From Devosia marina (lineage in GTDB: Bacteria; Pseudomonadota; Alphaproteobacteria; Rhizobiales; Devosiaceae), in the NCBI RefSeq assembly GCF_009758415.1, contig NZ_WQRF01000001.1, positions 124,001 to 188,000 of the forward strand: DNA of 64,000 bases. Direction: 5' to 3'. The notes beneath the pieces were generated by a model that was given only the letters and a program-made list of their open reading frames with translations, did not search any database and was not told the DNA's origin. This document shows positions 52,414 through 60,609 of the stretch, in pieces. The stretch's first letter is position 1; each line of letters opens with the position of its first letter. Both the position numbers and the translations under genes were made by a program.

Positions 52414-54159
52414 CTATTCCGCCGCCGCCAGCGCGGATGCCTTGCCGCGCTTGGCGCGAATGCGATCCAGCGTCTCTTGGTCTGGATTGGCACCGCCCTC
52501 ATAGGCTTCGAGGAAATCGAGCAGTTCCTCGCGATAGGCGTAATAATCCTTGTGGGCCAACAGCGCCTTGCGCGAACGGGGGCGCGGCAAATCCACCTCC
52601 ATGACATTGCCGATCCGGGCATTGGGCCCGTTCGACATCATCACCACCCTGTCGGCCAGCAAGATGGCTTCATCGACATCATGGGTGACACAGATGGCGG
52701 TAACTTGCGTGCGCGCCCAGACATCCATCAGCACGTCCTGCAATTCCCAGCGGGTGATACTGTCGAGCATGCCGAAGGGCTCGTCGAGCAGCAGCAGCTT
52801 GGGCGACAGGGCAAAGGCCCGTGCAATGCCCACGCGCTGCTTCATGCCATTGGAGAGTTCGGCGGCAGGCCGATGCATGGCATCGCCCAGTCCAACCCTG
52901 TTGAGATAATATTCGACCACGTCGCGCCGCTCGGCCGGGCTGGCAGTGGGATAGACGCGATCCACGCCCAGGGCGACGTTTTCGCGCGCCGTTAGCCAGG
53001 GCATCAGCGAAGGGGCCTGAAACACTACGGCTCGCTCGGGACCGGCCCCGACAACGTCCTTGCCATCGAGCACGACATTGCCGGCGGAGATGTCGTTCAG
53101 CCCCGCCACCATGGACAGCACGGTTGATTTGCCGCAGCCCGAATGGCCGATAAGGGTGACAAATTCGCCCTTCTTCATCTGGAAGTCGAAGCCATCGACC
53201 ACAGTCAGCGGCCCCTTCGGCGTCGGATAGACCTTGGAGACTTCCTCGAAGCGCAGATAATCGTCCTGCGTGCCGGACGCCGCCGCCGCATTGGCATAGG
53301 CGCTGGGCAGGCGGGCCGATTTGCCGCGCGCTATGGGGGTGACATTGGGCAGGGCAATGTCGGCTTCGCCCGACGGATTGCGGCTGGCGCCGACATCCAT
53401 GAGATATTCGGTGATCTCGCGCCTCAGGGTAATGAAGCGATCATCGCCATTGAGCTCGGCCCGGTCGCGCGGCCGCTCGATATCGACCCTGAAATGCGGA
53501 CCAAGCGTTGCAGCAGGGCCGGGCGTCAGCGGGATGACCCGGTCAGCCAGCAGAATGGCCTCATCCACATCATTGGTGATGAGAATGATGGTCTTCTTCT
53601 CGGCCTGGGAAATCTGCGCGAACTCGTCCTGCAGCTTGGAGCGGGTGAGCGCGTCGAGCGCCGAAAGTGGTTCGTCGAGCAACAGGATTTCCGGCTGCAT
53701 GGCCAGCGCGCGCGCCACAGCAACGCGCTGGCGCATGCCGCCGGACAGTTCGGCCGGGCGACGGTCTGCGGCGTGGCCCAGCCCGACCATCTCGACATAA
53801 TGGCGGCGCAGCGCGAGCTTTTCGGCGCGCGACTTGGTTTTGTGTACGGCATTGACCGCCAGGTCGACATTGCCGGCCACGCTGAGCCAGGGCATCAATG
53901 AATAGGACTGGAACACGACGCCGCGCTCGGGGCCGGGGCCGCCGATCTCCTTGCCACGATAGATGACGCCACCCAGATCGGGTTCGATCAGGCCCGCCAT
54001 CATCGAGATCAGCGTGGTCTTGCCCGCCCCGGAGAAGCCGAGAATGGCGACGAACTCGCCATCCTCGACGTCCAGATTGATGTCTTTGAGAATGTCGACG
54101 CGCTTGGCGCCGTCGCCAAAATGCTTGGCAATGCCGGAGAGCTGGAGAATGGGAGCCAT
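52414..54159 (-). CDS. nrtC: Fused double ATPase of the nitrate ABC importer (NrtC/NrtD type)
   Basis: A 581-residue cytosolic protein with two complete nitrate/taurine-type ATPase domains. Domain 1 has Walker [10 protein letters not shown] (about residue 41), signature LSGGMRQR and [12 protein letters not shown]. Domain 2 has GHSGCGKST (about 341), signature LSNGMKQR and [12 protein letters not shown]. Cyanobacterial systems use separate NrtC (ATPase plus binding-protein-like domain) and NrtD; here two NrtD-like domains are joined by a linker of about 70 residues and no regulatory domain is present. AGGA precedes the ATG. It lies nine bases after nrtB and is the last gene of nrtABC. Confidence 0.88.
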   Translation of the reverse strand: MAPILQLSGIAKHFGDGAKRVDILKDINLDVEDGEFVAILGFSGAGKTTLISMMAGLIEPDLGGVIYRGKEIGGPGPERGVVFQSYSLMPWLSVAGNVDLAVNAVHKTKSRAEKLALRRHYVEMVGLGHAADRRPAELSGGMRQRVAVARALAMQPEILLLDEPLSALDALTRSKLQDEFAQISQAEKKTIILITNDVDEAILLADRVIPLTPGPAATLGPHFRVDIERPRDRAELNGDDRFITLRREITEYLMDVGASRNPSGEADIALPNVTPIARGKSARLPSAYANAAAASGTQDDYLRFEEVSKVYPTPKGPLTVVDGFDFQMKKGEFVTLIGHSGCGKSTVLSMVAGLNDISAGNVVLDGKDVVGAGPERAVVFQAPSLMPWLTARENVALGVDRVYPTASPAERRDVVEYYLNRVGLGDAMHRPAAELSNGMKQRVGIARAFALSPKLLLLDEPFGMLDSITRWELQDVLMDVWARTQVTAICVTHDVDEAILLADRVVMMSNGPNARIGNVMEVDLPRPRSRKALLAHKDYYAYREELLDFLEAYEGGANPDQETLDRIRAKRGKASALAAAE

Positions 54160-54168
54160 TGTGCGGTC

Positions 54169-55242
54169 CTATCGCTTGCCGGAGAAGGTGAAGGCGGTCT
54201 GCAGGGTGAACATCACCCGGTCGAGCAGGAAGCCGATAATGCCGATGGTCAGCACGGCCACGATGATGCGGGCGAGCGAGGAGGATGAGCCGTTCTGGAA
54301 TTCATCCCAGACGAATTTCCCCAGGCCCGGATTCTGCGCCAGCATTTCGGCGGCGATCAGCACCATCCAGCCAACACCGAGCGACAGGCGCAGCCCGGTG
54401 AAGATCAGTGGCAGGGCCGAGGGCAGCACCAGCTTGGTGATGGTGGTGGGTGTCGAAAGCTGCAGCACCTTGCCCACATTGACGAGGTCCTTGTCGATCG
54501 AGGCCACACCGAGCGCTGTATTGATCAGCGTGGGCCAGAGCGAGCAGAGGGTGACGGTGACCGCCGAAATGACCAGCGCCTTGGGAAAGGCGTCGCTGGC
54601 GTCTACATAAAGCGCCGACACCACCATGGTCACGATGGGCAGCCAGGCCAGCGGCGAGACCGGCTTGAACAATTGCACCAAGGGATTGAGCGCGCCGTTG
54701 AAAGGCTTGCTGAGCCCCGAGGCAATACCGAGTGGCACGGCGATGATAGTGGCGATCAGAAAGCCCAGACCGACGGTTTTGAGTGAGGTGACGATCTGGT
54801 CGAGATAGGTTGGCTTGCCGGTATAGGCGCGCACTTTGACGTCGTCCTCGCGGCCATCGGCGACCAGTTGGGCATTGCGCTCATCCTGGCGCACATAAAA
54901 GTCGGCTTCCTTCTCACGTTCGGCGACATGGTCCTGCCAAAGCGCGCCAGTCTGTTCCCAGACTTGTGCGGGGCCGGGAATGGCGCCGAGCGAGGTTTGC
55001 ACCTGCGGCGCAAGCACCGCCCAGGCGAGCAGAAAGGCGCTGATGCCGAGCAGGGGGAAGAGCAGGCTGTCGCGCAGCTCGCCCATCTGTTCGCGGGGGT
55101 CGTCGCCAGCCGCAATCTTGAGCAGTGGCACCAGCCACCCCAGGCCCAATGCGCTGAGCCAGGCGGCAGAACGGTTGATGGCAGTGAACAGCTTCTGCCG
55201 GCGGTCGCCAGTAGTGGCGGGGGCTTCGCTTGCAAGGGTCAT
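54169..55242 (-). CDS. nrtB: Nitrate ABC importer permease
   Basis: A 357-residue inner-membrane permease of the nitrate/sulfonate/bicarbonate family. An N-terminal cytoplasmic stretch and first helix (LGISAFLLAWAVLAPQV) lead to a periplasmic insert of about 60 charged residues. The core then has QIVTSLKTVGLGFLIATIIAVPLGIASGLS, PVSPLAWLPIVTMVV, the EAA loop (DLVNVGKVLQLSTPTTITKLVLPSALP) and GVGWMVLIAAEMLAQNPGLGKFVWDEFQNGSS. GAGGAC precedes the ATG. It follows nrtA by 50 bases. Confidence 0.92.
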   Translation of the reverse strand: MTLASEAPATTGDRRQKLFTAINRSAAWLSALGLGWLVPLLKIAAGDDPREQMGELRDSLLFPLLGISAFLLAWAVLAPQVQTSLGAIPGPAQVWEQTGALWQDHVAEREKEADFYVRQDERNAQLVADGREDDVKVRAYTGKPTYLDQIVTSLKTVGLGFLIATIIAVPLGIASGLSKPFNGALNPLVQLFKPVSPLAWLPIVTMVVSALYVDASDAFPKALVISAVTVTLCSLWPTLINTALGVASIDKDLVNVGKVLQLSTPTTITKLVLPSALPLIFTGLRLSLGVGWMVLIAAEMLAQNPGLGKFVWDEFQNGSSSSLARIIVAVLTIGIIGFLLDRVMFTLQTAFTFSGKR

Positions 55243-55292
55243 ATTGCAGTCCTCAGGGCTGAGGGTGGCCGTCGCGCGGCCACCCGAGGATG

Positions 55293-56702
55293 TCAGTTGG
55301 CGGCAGCAACCACTTCGGCGCCGACGACGCTGTCGCCGGTTTTCAGGCCAATCGGAAGGCTGTCGATATAGGCGTTGGGTTTGGTGCCGTCATAGGTGAC
55401 GCCGTCGATGAACTCGGCGGTCGGCTCACGGTAGCCGGTGCTGTCCCAGGGGAAATCGGCCTCATCCACATGGCCTTCTTCGACCAGCAGGCGCGCGGCC
55501 TCGAGATAGATTTCCGGCTTGTAGACCGACCTGGCGACTTCGTCATACCAGCTATCGGGCATATCCTCGGCCACCTGGCCCCAGCGGCGCATCTGCGTGA
55601 GGTACCAGACGGCATCCGAATAATAGGGATAGGTGGCAAAGTAGCGGTAGAACACGTTGAAGTCGGGCACTTCGCGCACATCGCCCGCTTCGAACTCGAA
55701 CGTGCCGGTCATCGAGGCGGCGATAACCTCGGCGTCGGCACCGACATATTCGGAGCGTGACAGGATTTCGACCGCTTCGGCGCGGTTCGCATTGTCATTC
55801 TCGTCGAGCCACTTGGCGGCGCGGATCAGCGCCTTGGTGATCGCCAGCGTGGTGTTGGGATTGGTTTCGGCAAATTCGGCAGTAATACCGAAGACTTTTT
55901 CGGGATTGTTCTTCCAGATCTCGTAATCGGTGATGACTGGCACGCCGATCTTCTTGAATACGGCAGCCTGGTTCCAGGGTTCACCAACTGCATAGCCGTC
56001 AATGGTGCCCGCTTCGAGCGTTGAGGGCATCTGCGGAGGCGGGGTCACGGAGAGATAGGCGTCGGCCGCGATCTGGCCCGAAACATCCTCGGGCGAATAA
56101 TAGCCCGGACTGATGCCGCCAGCGGCCAGCCAATAGCGCAACTCGTAATTGTGGGTGGAAACGGGGAACACCATGCCCAAATTGAACGGGCGGCCCTCGA
56201 TATCGAACTCTTCGATCACCGGCTTGAGCGCGGCAGCGGAAATGGGGTGGACGGGCTTGCCCTCTGCATCCATTTCCAGATGCGGCTTCATCAGCTCCCA
56301 CACGGCATTGGAGACGGTGATGCCGTTGCCATTCAGGTCCATGGAGAAAGGCGTGACGATATGGGCTTCGGTGCCATACCCAATGGTGGCGGCCAGTGGT
56401 TGGCCCGCAAGCATATGGGCACCATCGAGCGAGCCGGTAATCACACCATCGAGCAGTACCTTCCAGTTGGCCTGAGGCTCGAGCGTCACATAGAGCCCTT
56501 CGTCTTCGAAATAGCCAAGTTCATAGGCAATGGCGAGCGGGGCCATGTCGGTAAGCTTGATGAAGCCGAATTTCAGCTCGTCCTTTTCGACATCGAGCAT
56601 GGCGGCGCTGCTGGCCGTGCTGGTCAGCAGGCCCAGGGCGAGACCGGCAAACAGCGGCGCGAGGCGGTGGCGTGGCGGCGTGGGGCAGGTAGTCGCAGTC
56701 AT
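55293..56702 (-). CDS. nrtA: Nitrate ABC importer, solute-binding protein
   Basis: A 469-residue NrtA-type nitrate-binding protein. The N-terminus is a long signal peptide (basic start, [21 protein letters not shown]). The mature domain has [89 protein letters not shown] and [23 protein letters not shown]. It is a paralogue of the cytosolic sensor NasS encoded upstream, from which it differs by having the export signal. Two adjacent ATGs (56702, 56705) follow CGGAGACG; the second gives better spacing. Confidence 0.92.
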   Translation of the reverse strand: MTATTCPTPPRHRLAPLFAGLALGLLTSTASSAAMLDVEKDELKFGFIKLTDMAPLAIAYELGYFEDEGLYVTLEPQANWKVLLDGVITGSLDGAHMLAGQPLAATIGYGTEAHIVTPFSMDLNGNGITVSNAVWELMKPHLEMDAEGKPVHPISAAALKPVIEEFDIEGRPFNLGMVFPVSTHNYELRYWLAAGGISPGYYSPEDVSGQIAADAYLSVTPPPQMPSTLEAGTIDGYAVGEPWNQAAVFKKIGVPVITDYEIWKNNPEKVFGITAEFAETNPNTTLAITKALIRAAKWLDENDNANRAEAVEILSRSEYVGADAEVIAASMTGTFEFEAGDVREVPDFNVFYRYFATYPYYSDAVWYLTQMRRWGQVAEDMPDSWYDEVARSVYKPEIYLEAARLLVEEGHVDEADFPWDSTGYREPTAEFIDGVTYDGTKPNAYIDSLPIGLKTGDSVVGAEVVAAAN

Positions 56703-56749
56703 CATCGTCTCCGTGTTGTGTCGACAACCGGCGGCCTTGCGAATGCTCC

Positions 56750-56848
56750 AAAAAACAAACAAGCCGCCAACTGCACATGCGCTCCAATCTTTTGATCGGA
56801 CGCTTGCCAGTTGGCGGCTTTGCCATTGGAGCGCCCGTCGTCGGACGC
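56750..56848 (-). promoter_or_regulatory. NasT-type antitermination leader of the nrtABC operon
   Basis: On the minus strand P1 (56831-56848) is GCGTCC/GGGCGC with the six-base loop GACGAC (G rather than A at position 1, G at 4). P2 (56813-56824) is GGC/GCC with loop AAAGCC and outer CCA/TGG pairing. The terminator pairs GCCGCCAACTG with CAGTTGGCGGC (56808-56818 with 56763-56773, a perfect 11 pairs) and ends in a T-rich run, TTGTTTGTTTTTTG. Its 5' arm overlaps the 3' side of P2. Layout and several sequence blocks match the narK leader. Confidence 0.8.
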
Positions 56849-56895
56849 CGATATGTTATGAGCCGTCTTGGGAGGAGCTCATCCGCTCAACACAT

Positions 56896-56912
56896 TGCAC
56901 GAAGCGTGCCAA
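56896..56912 (-). promoter_or_regulatory. Sigma-54 (-24/-12) promoter of the nrtABC operon
   Basis: On the minus strand TTGGCACGCTTCGTGCA matches the narK promoter at 16 of 17 bases, with GG and GC ten bases apart. The predicted start is near 56885, so the leader before nrtA is about 180 bases. Confidence 0.8.
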
Positions 56913-57027
56913 TTGACCCGTCATGCGAAAAGTTTACTTAGATCAATAGCTTGGGGGGAATCGGTGGTCTTGTGGTCGGCCACGAAACTGCCCGTTGCGG
57001 CGGCATGTCACTAAATTAATGCCTACC

Positions 57028-57056
57028 TTGTGTGCAGTATAGTCGCCTGCACACAA
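57028..57056. repeat. Perfect 10-bp inverted repeat just after nasS
   Basis: TTGTGTGCAG and CTGCACACAA are separated by nine bases. The repeat begins eight bases past the nasS stop and lies about 145-170 bases upstream of the nrtA start point. It may be a 3' hairpin of the nasTS message (no T-run follows) or an activator site for the nrtA promoter. Its half-site orientation differs from the usual NtrC dyad. Confidence 0.65.
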
Positions 57057-57063
57057 ATGAGGC

Positions 57064-58272
57064 TCAGGCTGTCGCCTGCGACTGGATATAGGCTTCGACC
57101 GCATCAGGGTCGAAAATCTGGCCGTCGAAAAACCGGTTCGGCCCCAGCTCGATCGTGCCGCCAATCGCGGGCACGGCGTGCTTGTCAGCCCGGTCGCCAT
57201 CGACGCGCAGGTCCTGGGCGGGCACGGCGACGCCAAGCGGGGCGAGGGCGGCGCGATAGAGGTCGGGTCGGAAGGTGGCGGCGGCGATGGCTGCATTGGC
57301 GGCGCTGAACCCGACTTCGCCCCAGCGCACCATCTGGCTGTAATACCACAGGCCGTGGCTCTTCCAGGGAAAATTGGCGGCTCCGGCATGGGGCACATAG
57401 AAGTCCGGTATGCTCAGCTGTTGCGCCCCGCCATCGATCTGGCCGGTCAATGCGCGCGAGACAATCTCTACTGGCCGGTCGAGATAGGCTGGCGCGGCCA
57501 TGATCTCCGCCGCGCGCAGATGGTTGGCGCTGTCCTGGCACCATTGGCCGGCGCGGTAGACAGCCCGAATGGTGGCGGCCACAAGGTCGGGGTTCTGCTC
57601 GGCCCAGTCCGAGCGCATGCCGACAGCCTTGTCGGGGCTCCACTGCCAGATCGATGACTTCGTGGTGGCAACACGCGCGCCGAAACTGGCCACGCCGACG
57701 CTGTTCCATGGTTCGCCGACGCAGTAGCCATCAAGGCCGCCGGCGCCCAGCGCTTCGGGCAGCAGGGGTGGGGGCAGCACCACGATTTCCACATCGTGGT
57801 CCGGGTCGATGCCACTGGCCGCCAGCCAATAGCGCAACTCGTAATTATGCGAGGAAGTCTGGTGTACCACGCCAAAGCGCAGCTTCCGGGTGGTGGAGCG
57901 GACAACCTGCGCCAGCGCCTGACCGGCTGGGCCGGCGGCCAGATCGCCGGGCGCACCCGCATCCGCCATGCGGGCCCAAAGATCCGCGCTCACGGTGATG
58001 GCATTATTGCCCAGGCCGGTCATCACCGGGGCGATCATCGGGGTTGCAATCGGGGTCAGGCCAAGATTGGCGGCAATTGGCATGGGCGCCAGCACCAGAG
58101 CGATATCAAAATGCCCCAGCGCAGTCCGGTCCCGGATATTGGCCCAGGAGGATTCGCGCGTCAGGCCCAGCGTGAATCCTTCCTCCTCGGCAATGCCCAG
58201 TTCATGCGCCAGCACCAGAAGGGCGCTGTCGAGCAGGGGAAGAAAGCCGGCGGTCAGGTGGGGAAGGGACAT
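57064..58272 (-). CDS. nasS: NasS, cytosolic nitrate/nitrite sensor
   Basis: A 402-residue NrtA-like protein without a signal peptide (it starts MSLPHLTAGFLPLLDSALLVLAHELGIA). This is the mark of the cytosolic sensor NasS rather than the transport protein. It keeps the ligand-domain pieces [36 protein letters not shown] and FPWKSHGLWYYSQMVRWGEVGF. In known systems NasS holds NasT inactive and frees it when nitrate or nitrite binds. The ATG at 58272 follows AGGAG. It lies ten bases downstream of nasT, which is translated first. Confidence 0.92.
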   Translation of the reverse strand: MSLPHLTAGFLPLLDSALLVLAHELGIAEEEGFTLGLTRESSWANIRDRTALGHFDIALVLAPMPIAANLGLTPIATPMIAPVMTGLGNNAITVSADLWARMADAGAPGDLAAGPAGQALAQVVRSTTRKLRFGVVHQTSSHNYELRYWLAASGIDPDHDVEIVVLPPPLLPEALGAGGLDGYCVGEPWNSVGVASFGARVATTKSSIWQWSPDKAVGMRSDWAEQNPDLVAATIRAVYRAGQWCQDSANHLRAAEIMAAPAYLDRPVEIVSRALTGQIDGGAQQLSIPDFYVPHAGAANFPWKSHGLWYYSQMVRWGEVGFSAANAAIAAATFRPDLYRAALAPLGVAVPAQDLRVDGDRADKHAVPAIGGTIELGPNRFFDGQIFDPDAVEAYIQSQATA

Positions 58273-58282
58273 GGGTGTGCTC

Positions 58283-58882
58283 CTATGGCCCAAGCAGATT
58301 GGCGGCGGTGATCAGGCTCTGGGCAATATCGATCAGCCTGCGGTTCTGGTTCATCGCCGTCTTGCGCAACAGCGCATAGGCCTCGGGTTCGGAGAGGCCC
58401 TTGGTCTTCATCAAGATGCCCTTGGCCTGGTCGACGATTTTGCGCTCCTCAAGCGCGCTGCGCGCCTCTTCGAGCTCCCGGCTCAGACGCGAAAACGCAT
58501 TGAAGCGGGAAATGGCCATGTCGAGGATCGGCTTGACTCGCTCTTTCTTGAGACCATCCACCACATAGGCAGAGACGCCCGCCTCGACCGCCTTTTCGAT
58601 CATCGTGCCATCCGAGCGGTCGACGAACATGGCGATGGGGCGTTGAATGGCGCGGCTGAGTGAAAAGAAGTGTTCCAGCGTGTCGCGCTTGGGGTTTTCG
58701 AGGTCGATGAAGATCACATCGGGCATGGTCTGCGCGATAGTGCGCCCGACCTCGTTGACGTCGTGGATCACCGCCACGCGCGCATATCCGGCCTCACGCA
58801 GACCTTCCTCGATGATCGAGGCGCGAATGCGATTCTCGTCGATGATCAGAATGGACAGGTCGGGGCTCGGCATCTTGCGCAC
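58283..58882 (-). CDS. nasT: NasT, ANTAR-domain antiterminator
   Basis: A 199-residue regulator with an N-terminal receiver-like domain and a C-terminal RNA-binding ANTAR domain. The receiver has LSILIIDENRIRASIIEEGL and VIFIDLENP (Asp kept) but lacks the usual Thr and Lys switch residues (MFVDRSD, YVVDGL), so it is probably controlled by NasS, not by phosphorylation. The ANTAR helices read EERKIVDQAKGILMKTKGLSEPEAYALLRKTAMNQNRRLIDIAQSLI. Its RNA targets are visible in two leaders in this island. Start is a GTG after AAAGG; an ATG three codons later is possible. Confidence 0.93.
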   Translation of the reverse strand: MRKMPSPDLSILIIDENRIRASIIEEGLREAGYARVAVIHDVNEVGRTIAQTMPDVIFIDLENPKRDTLEHFFSLSRAIQRPIAMFVDRSDGTMIEKAVEAGVSAYVVDGLKKERVKPILDMAISRFNAFSRLSRELEEARSALEERKIVDQAKGILMKTKGLSEPEAYALLRKTAMNQNRRLIDIAQSLITAANLLGP

Positions 58883-58919
58883 TTATGCCTTTGCTGAAAA
58901 AAAGCACAAGTGCACAAAA

Positions 58920-58936
58920 TGCACATTTCCGATGCA
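58920..58936. promoter_or_regulatory. NtrC-like dyad upstream of nasT
   Basis: TGCACATTTCCGATGCA has the 17-bp TGCAC-N7-(A)TGCA form of the two sites before narK, and a further TGCAC lies just beside it. It is only 38 bases before the nasT start, too close for an enhancer, so it might act as a repression or autoregulation site. No sigma-54 promoter was found here. Confidence 0.35.
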
Positions 58937-58977
58937 TTATTGCTTGATGTGGCGCGGGCGCCCGGCGGGCCGGACGC

Positions 58978-59838
58978 CTATTTGATCTCGTTGCGCCAGC
59001 TGAACTGAGGCGAATAGCCCAGCATGCGCTTGGCCTTCTCGATCGAGAGCAACGTGCCATTGGTCGAAATATTGCCCTTCTGCTCGACCTCCGGAAACAC
59101 TTCGGCCAGGAGGGACATGTTGGAGCGGGACATCACCGAATCCGCATTGGCGATGATGAATGCCTCAAAGCCGGTGAACTCGGCCTGGATCGCCCGGCGC
59201 ACCGCCTGCGCCCCGTCGCGCGCATCGATATAGGCCCACAAATTCCATTTCCGCTTGCGCGGTTCGCTGTCAAAGCTTGGGAAGGCCTTGTAGTCCTCCG
59301 GATACATCACATTGGAGAACCTGAGGCCCACCATGCGCAGTTCCGGGTCCCAGCGGCAGAACTGGGCCGCCATGGTCTCGTCCAGCAGCTTGCCCAGAGA
59401 ATAGGCGCTTTCTGGCCGCGGGAAATACTCTTCGTCCACCGGCGCATAGGGCGGCGGATTATCGAAGGGCAGGCCGAGCACGGTTTCACTCGACGCGAAA
59501 ACGACATTCTTGATTCCGGCCAGACGGCAGGATTCGAACACATTATAGCTTGAGGTGACATTGTTGGTCAGCGTGCGCGCATTGGCCGACAGGCCCGGCG
59601 CCGGTATGGCAGCCAGATGCACCACCGCATCGAACGGCCCGCCCCGTTCATCAACACCCCCCAGGATGGCGCTGGACACCTCGCCGAAATTGCTCAGATC
59701 GATCCGCACGCTGGGGCAGATGGGCTCGGGCAGGGGTTGCTGATCGACATTGAGGACGTCATAGCCATGCTCCACCAGATCGCGCAGCACCGCCCGCCCA
59801 AGCTTGCCACTGCCACCCGTCACTAGAACCTTGGTCAT
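58978..59838 (-). CDS. NAD-dependent epimerase/dehydratase (extended SDR)
   Basis: A 286-residue cytosolic oxidoreductase of the extended short-chain dehydrogenase class. The cofactor loop is VLVTGGSGKLGRAVLRDL and the adenine pocket is VRIDLSN. The middle segment reads VVHLAAIPAPG, followed by FASSETVLG and the catalytic YSLGK (Tyr-x3-Lys). It is shorter than true sugar-nucleotide epimerases (about 330), closer to uronate dehydrogenases and small epimerase-like proteins. AGGAGG precedes the ATG. It lies upstream of nasT on the same strand but shares no obvious function with nitrate assimilation. Confidence 0.85.
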   Translation of the reverse strand: MTKVLVTGGSGKLGRAVLRDLVEHGYDVLNVDQQPLPEPICPSVRIDLSNFGEVSSAILGGVDERGGPFDAVVHLAAIPAPGLSANARTLTNNVTSSYNVFESCRLAGIKNVVFASSETVLGLPFDNPPPYAPVDEEYFPRPESAYSLGKLLDETMAAQFCRWDPELRMVGLRFSNVMYPEDYKAFPSFDSEPRKRKWNLWAYIDARDGAQAVRRAIQAEFTGFEAFIIANADSVMSRSNMSLLAEVFPEVEQKGNISTNGTLLSIEKAKRMLGYSPQFSWRNEIK

Positions 59839-60058
59839 TAGAACCTCCTCTTATTCCACGCGAATTTTCCACGCTCTCGTTCACCAGCCTATTGCGGAAC
59901 GCCGGTTCTGCCAACCGGTCCGATGCGCGTTAACGAATGATGAACAGCGCCCTCAGCGCCGGTTCAAGCCGGCGCGCTCATAACAGTCTCCAAGGTCGGT
60001 GCCCCGCATCGACACGCGGACCCCATCGGCTGCTTCACCAGAATTGAGGAGACACGAA

Positions 60059-60493
60059 ATGCTGAAACTTACCGCACTCGCCCTGCTTGCAGGTCTCGTT
60101 GCAACTTCTGCCGTGCTGCCCAGCTACGCGCAGATGGCCAAGGCGCCAACTCGTCCCAACTATCCCAGCTATTCCAGCTCTGGCCCCGACCACCATTGTG
60201 CCGACGAAATGGGCCATATGCGTTCGGTCAACGTCTTCGACATCCAGGGCATTCGGGATCAGAAGATCTTTCTCTACCCGATTTGCGAGGACCCCACAGT
60301 GCCCGGCAAGAACAATTACGGCACGCTGTTCATTGATGGCAATGTGAATACCTTGCGTGAGCCCATTGCCCGCAATGCGACGCTGATGAATGCACTCGCC
60401 GCCAAGGGCTACGACCACAATGACGTGGTTTCACTGCGCTTTGCCGGCGGGAACAGCATTTATCTCTATGTCCACCAGCGGGACATGAACTGA
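60059..60493 (+). CDS. Secreted hypothetical protein
   Basis: A 144-residue protein with a clear signal peptide (MLKLTALALLAGLVATSAVLPSYAQ). The mature part has two cysteines (HHCADEMGH and YPICEDP) that could form a disulfide. No domain is recognised. GAGGAGACACGAA precedes the ATG. The 220 bases upstream contain a 7-bp hairpin at 59956-59975 in the likely 5' leader but no clear promoter. The neighbouring gene also encodes a small exported protein. Confidence 0.65.
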   Translation: MLKLTALALLAGLVATSAVLPSYAQMAKAPTRPNYPSYSSSGPDHHCADEMGHMRSVNVFDIQGIRDQKIFLYPICEDPTVPGKNNYGTLFIDGNVNTLREPIARNATLMNALAAKGYDHNDVVSLRFAGGNSIYLYVHQRDMN

Positions 60494-60506
60494 CACCGCT
60501 TCGCCG

Positions 60507-60574
60507 CCCTGGCACCAAAATGAACCCAAGCTGAATATGCCTATCAGCATCAGTTCAAATCCATGGTGCCAGGG
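60507..60574 (+). repeat. Nested palindrome between two secreted-protein genes
   Basis: The outer arms CCCTGGCACCA (60507-60517) and TGGTGCCAGGG (60564-60574) pair perfectly over 11 bases. Inside, TGAAC pairs with GTTCA and CTGA with TCAG. The unit is followed by TTTCTCC. It can act as a long-stem terminator of the upstream gene, or it may be a small mobile palindrome. Confidence 0.65.
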
Positions 60575-60609
60575 TTTCTCCAACATCAAGGTTTCGGAGG
60601 GCACACGAA

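Noticed and set aside
58978-59838. Epimerase as part of the nitrate island
   Set aside because: It is on the same strand but has no link to nitrate chemistry, and the nasT upstream region separates it from the regulators.
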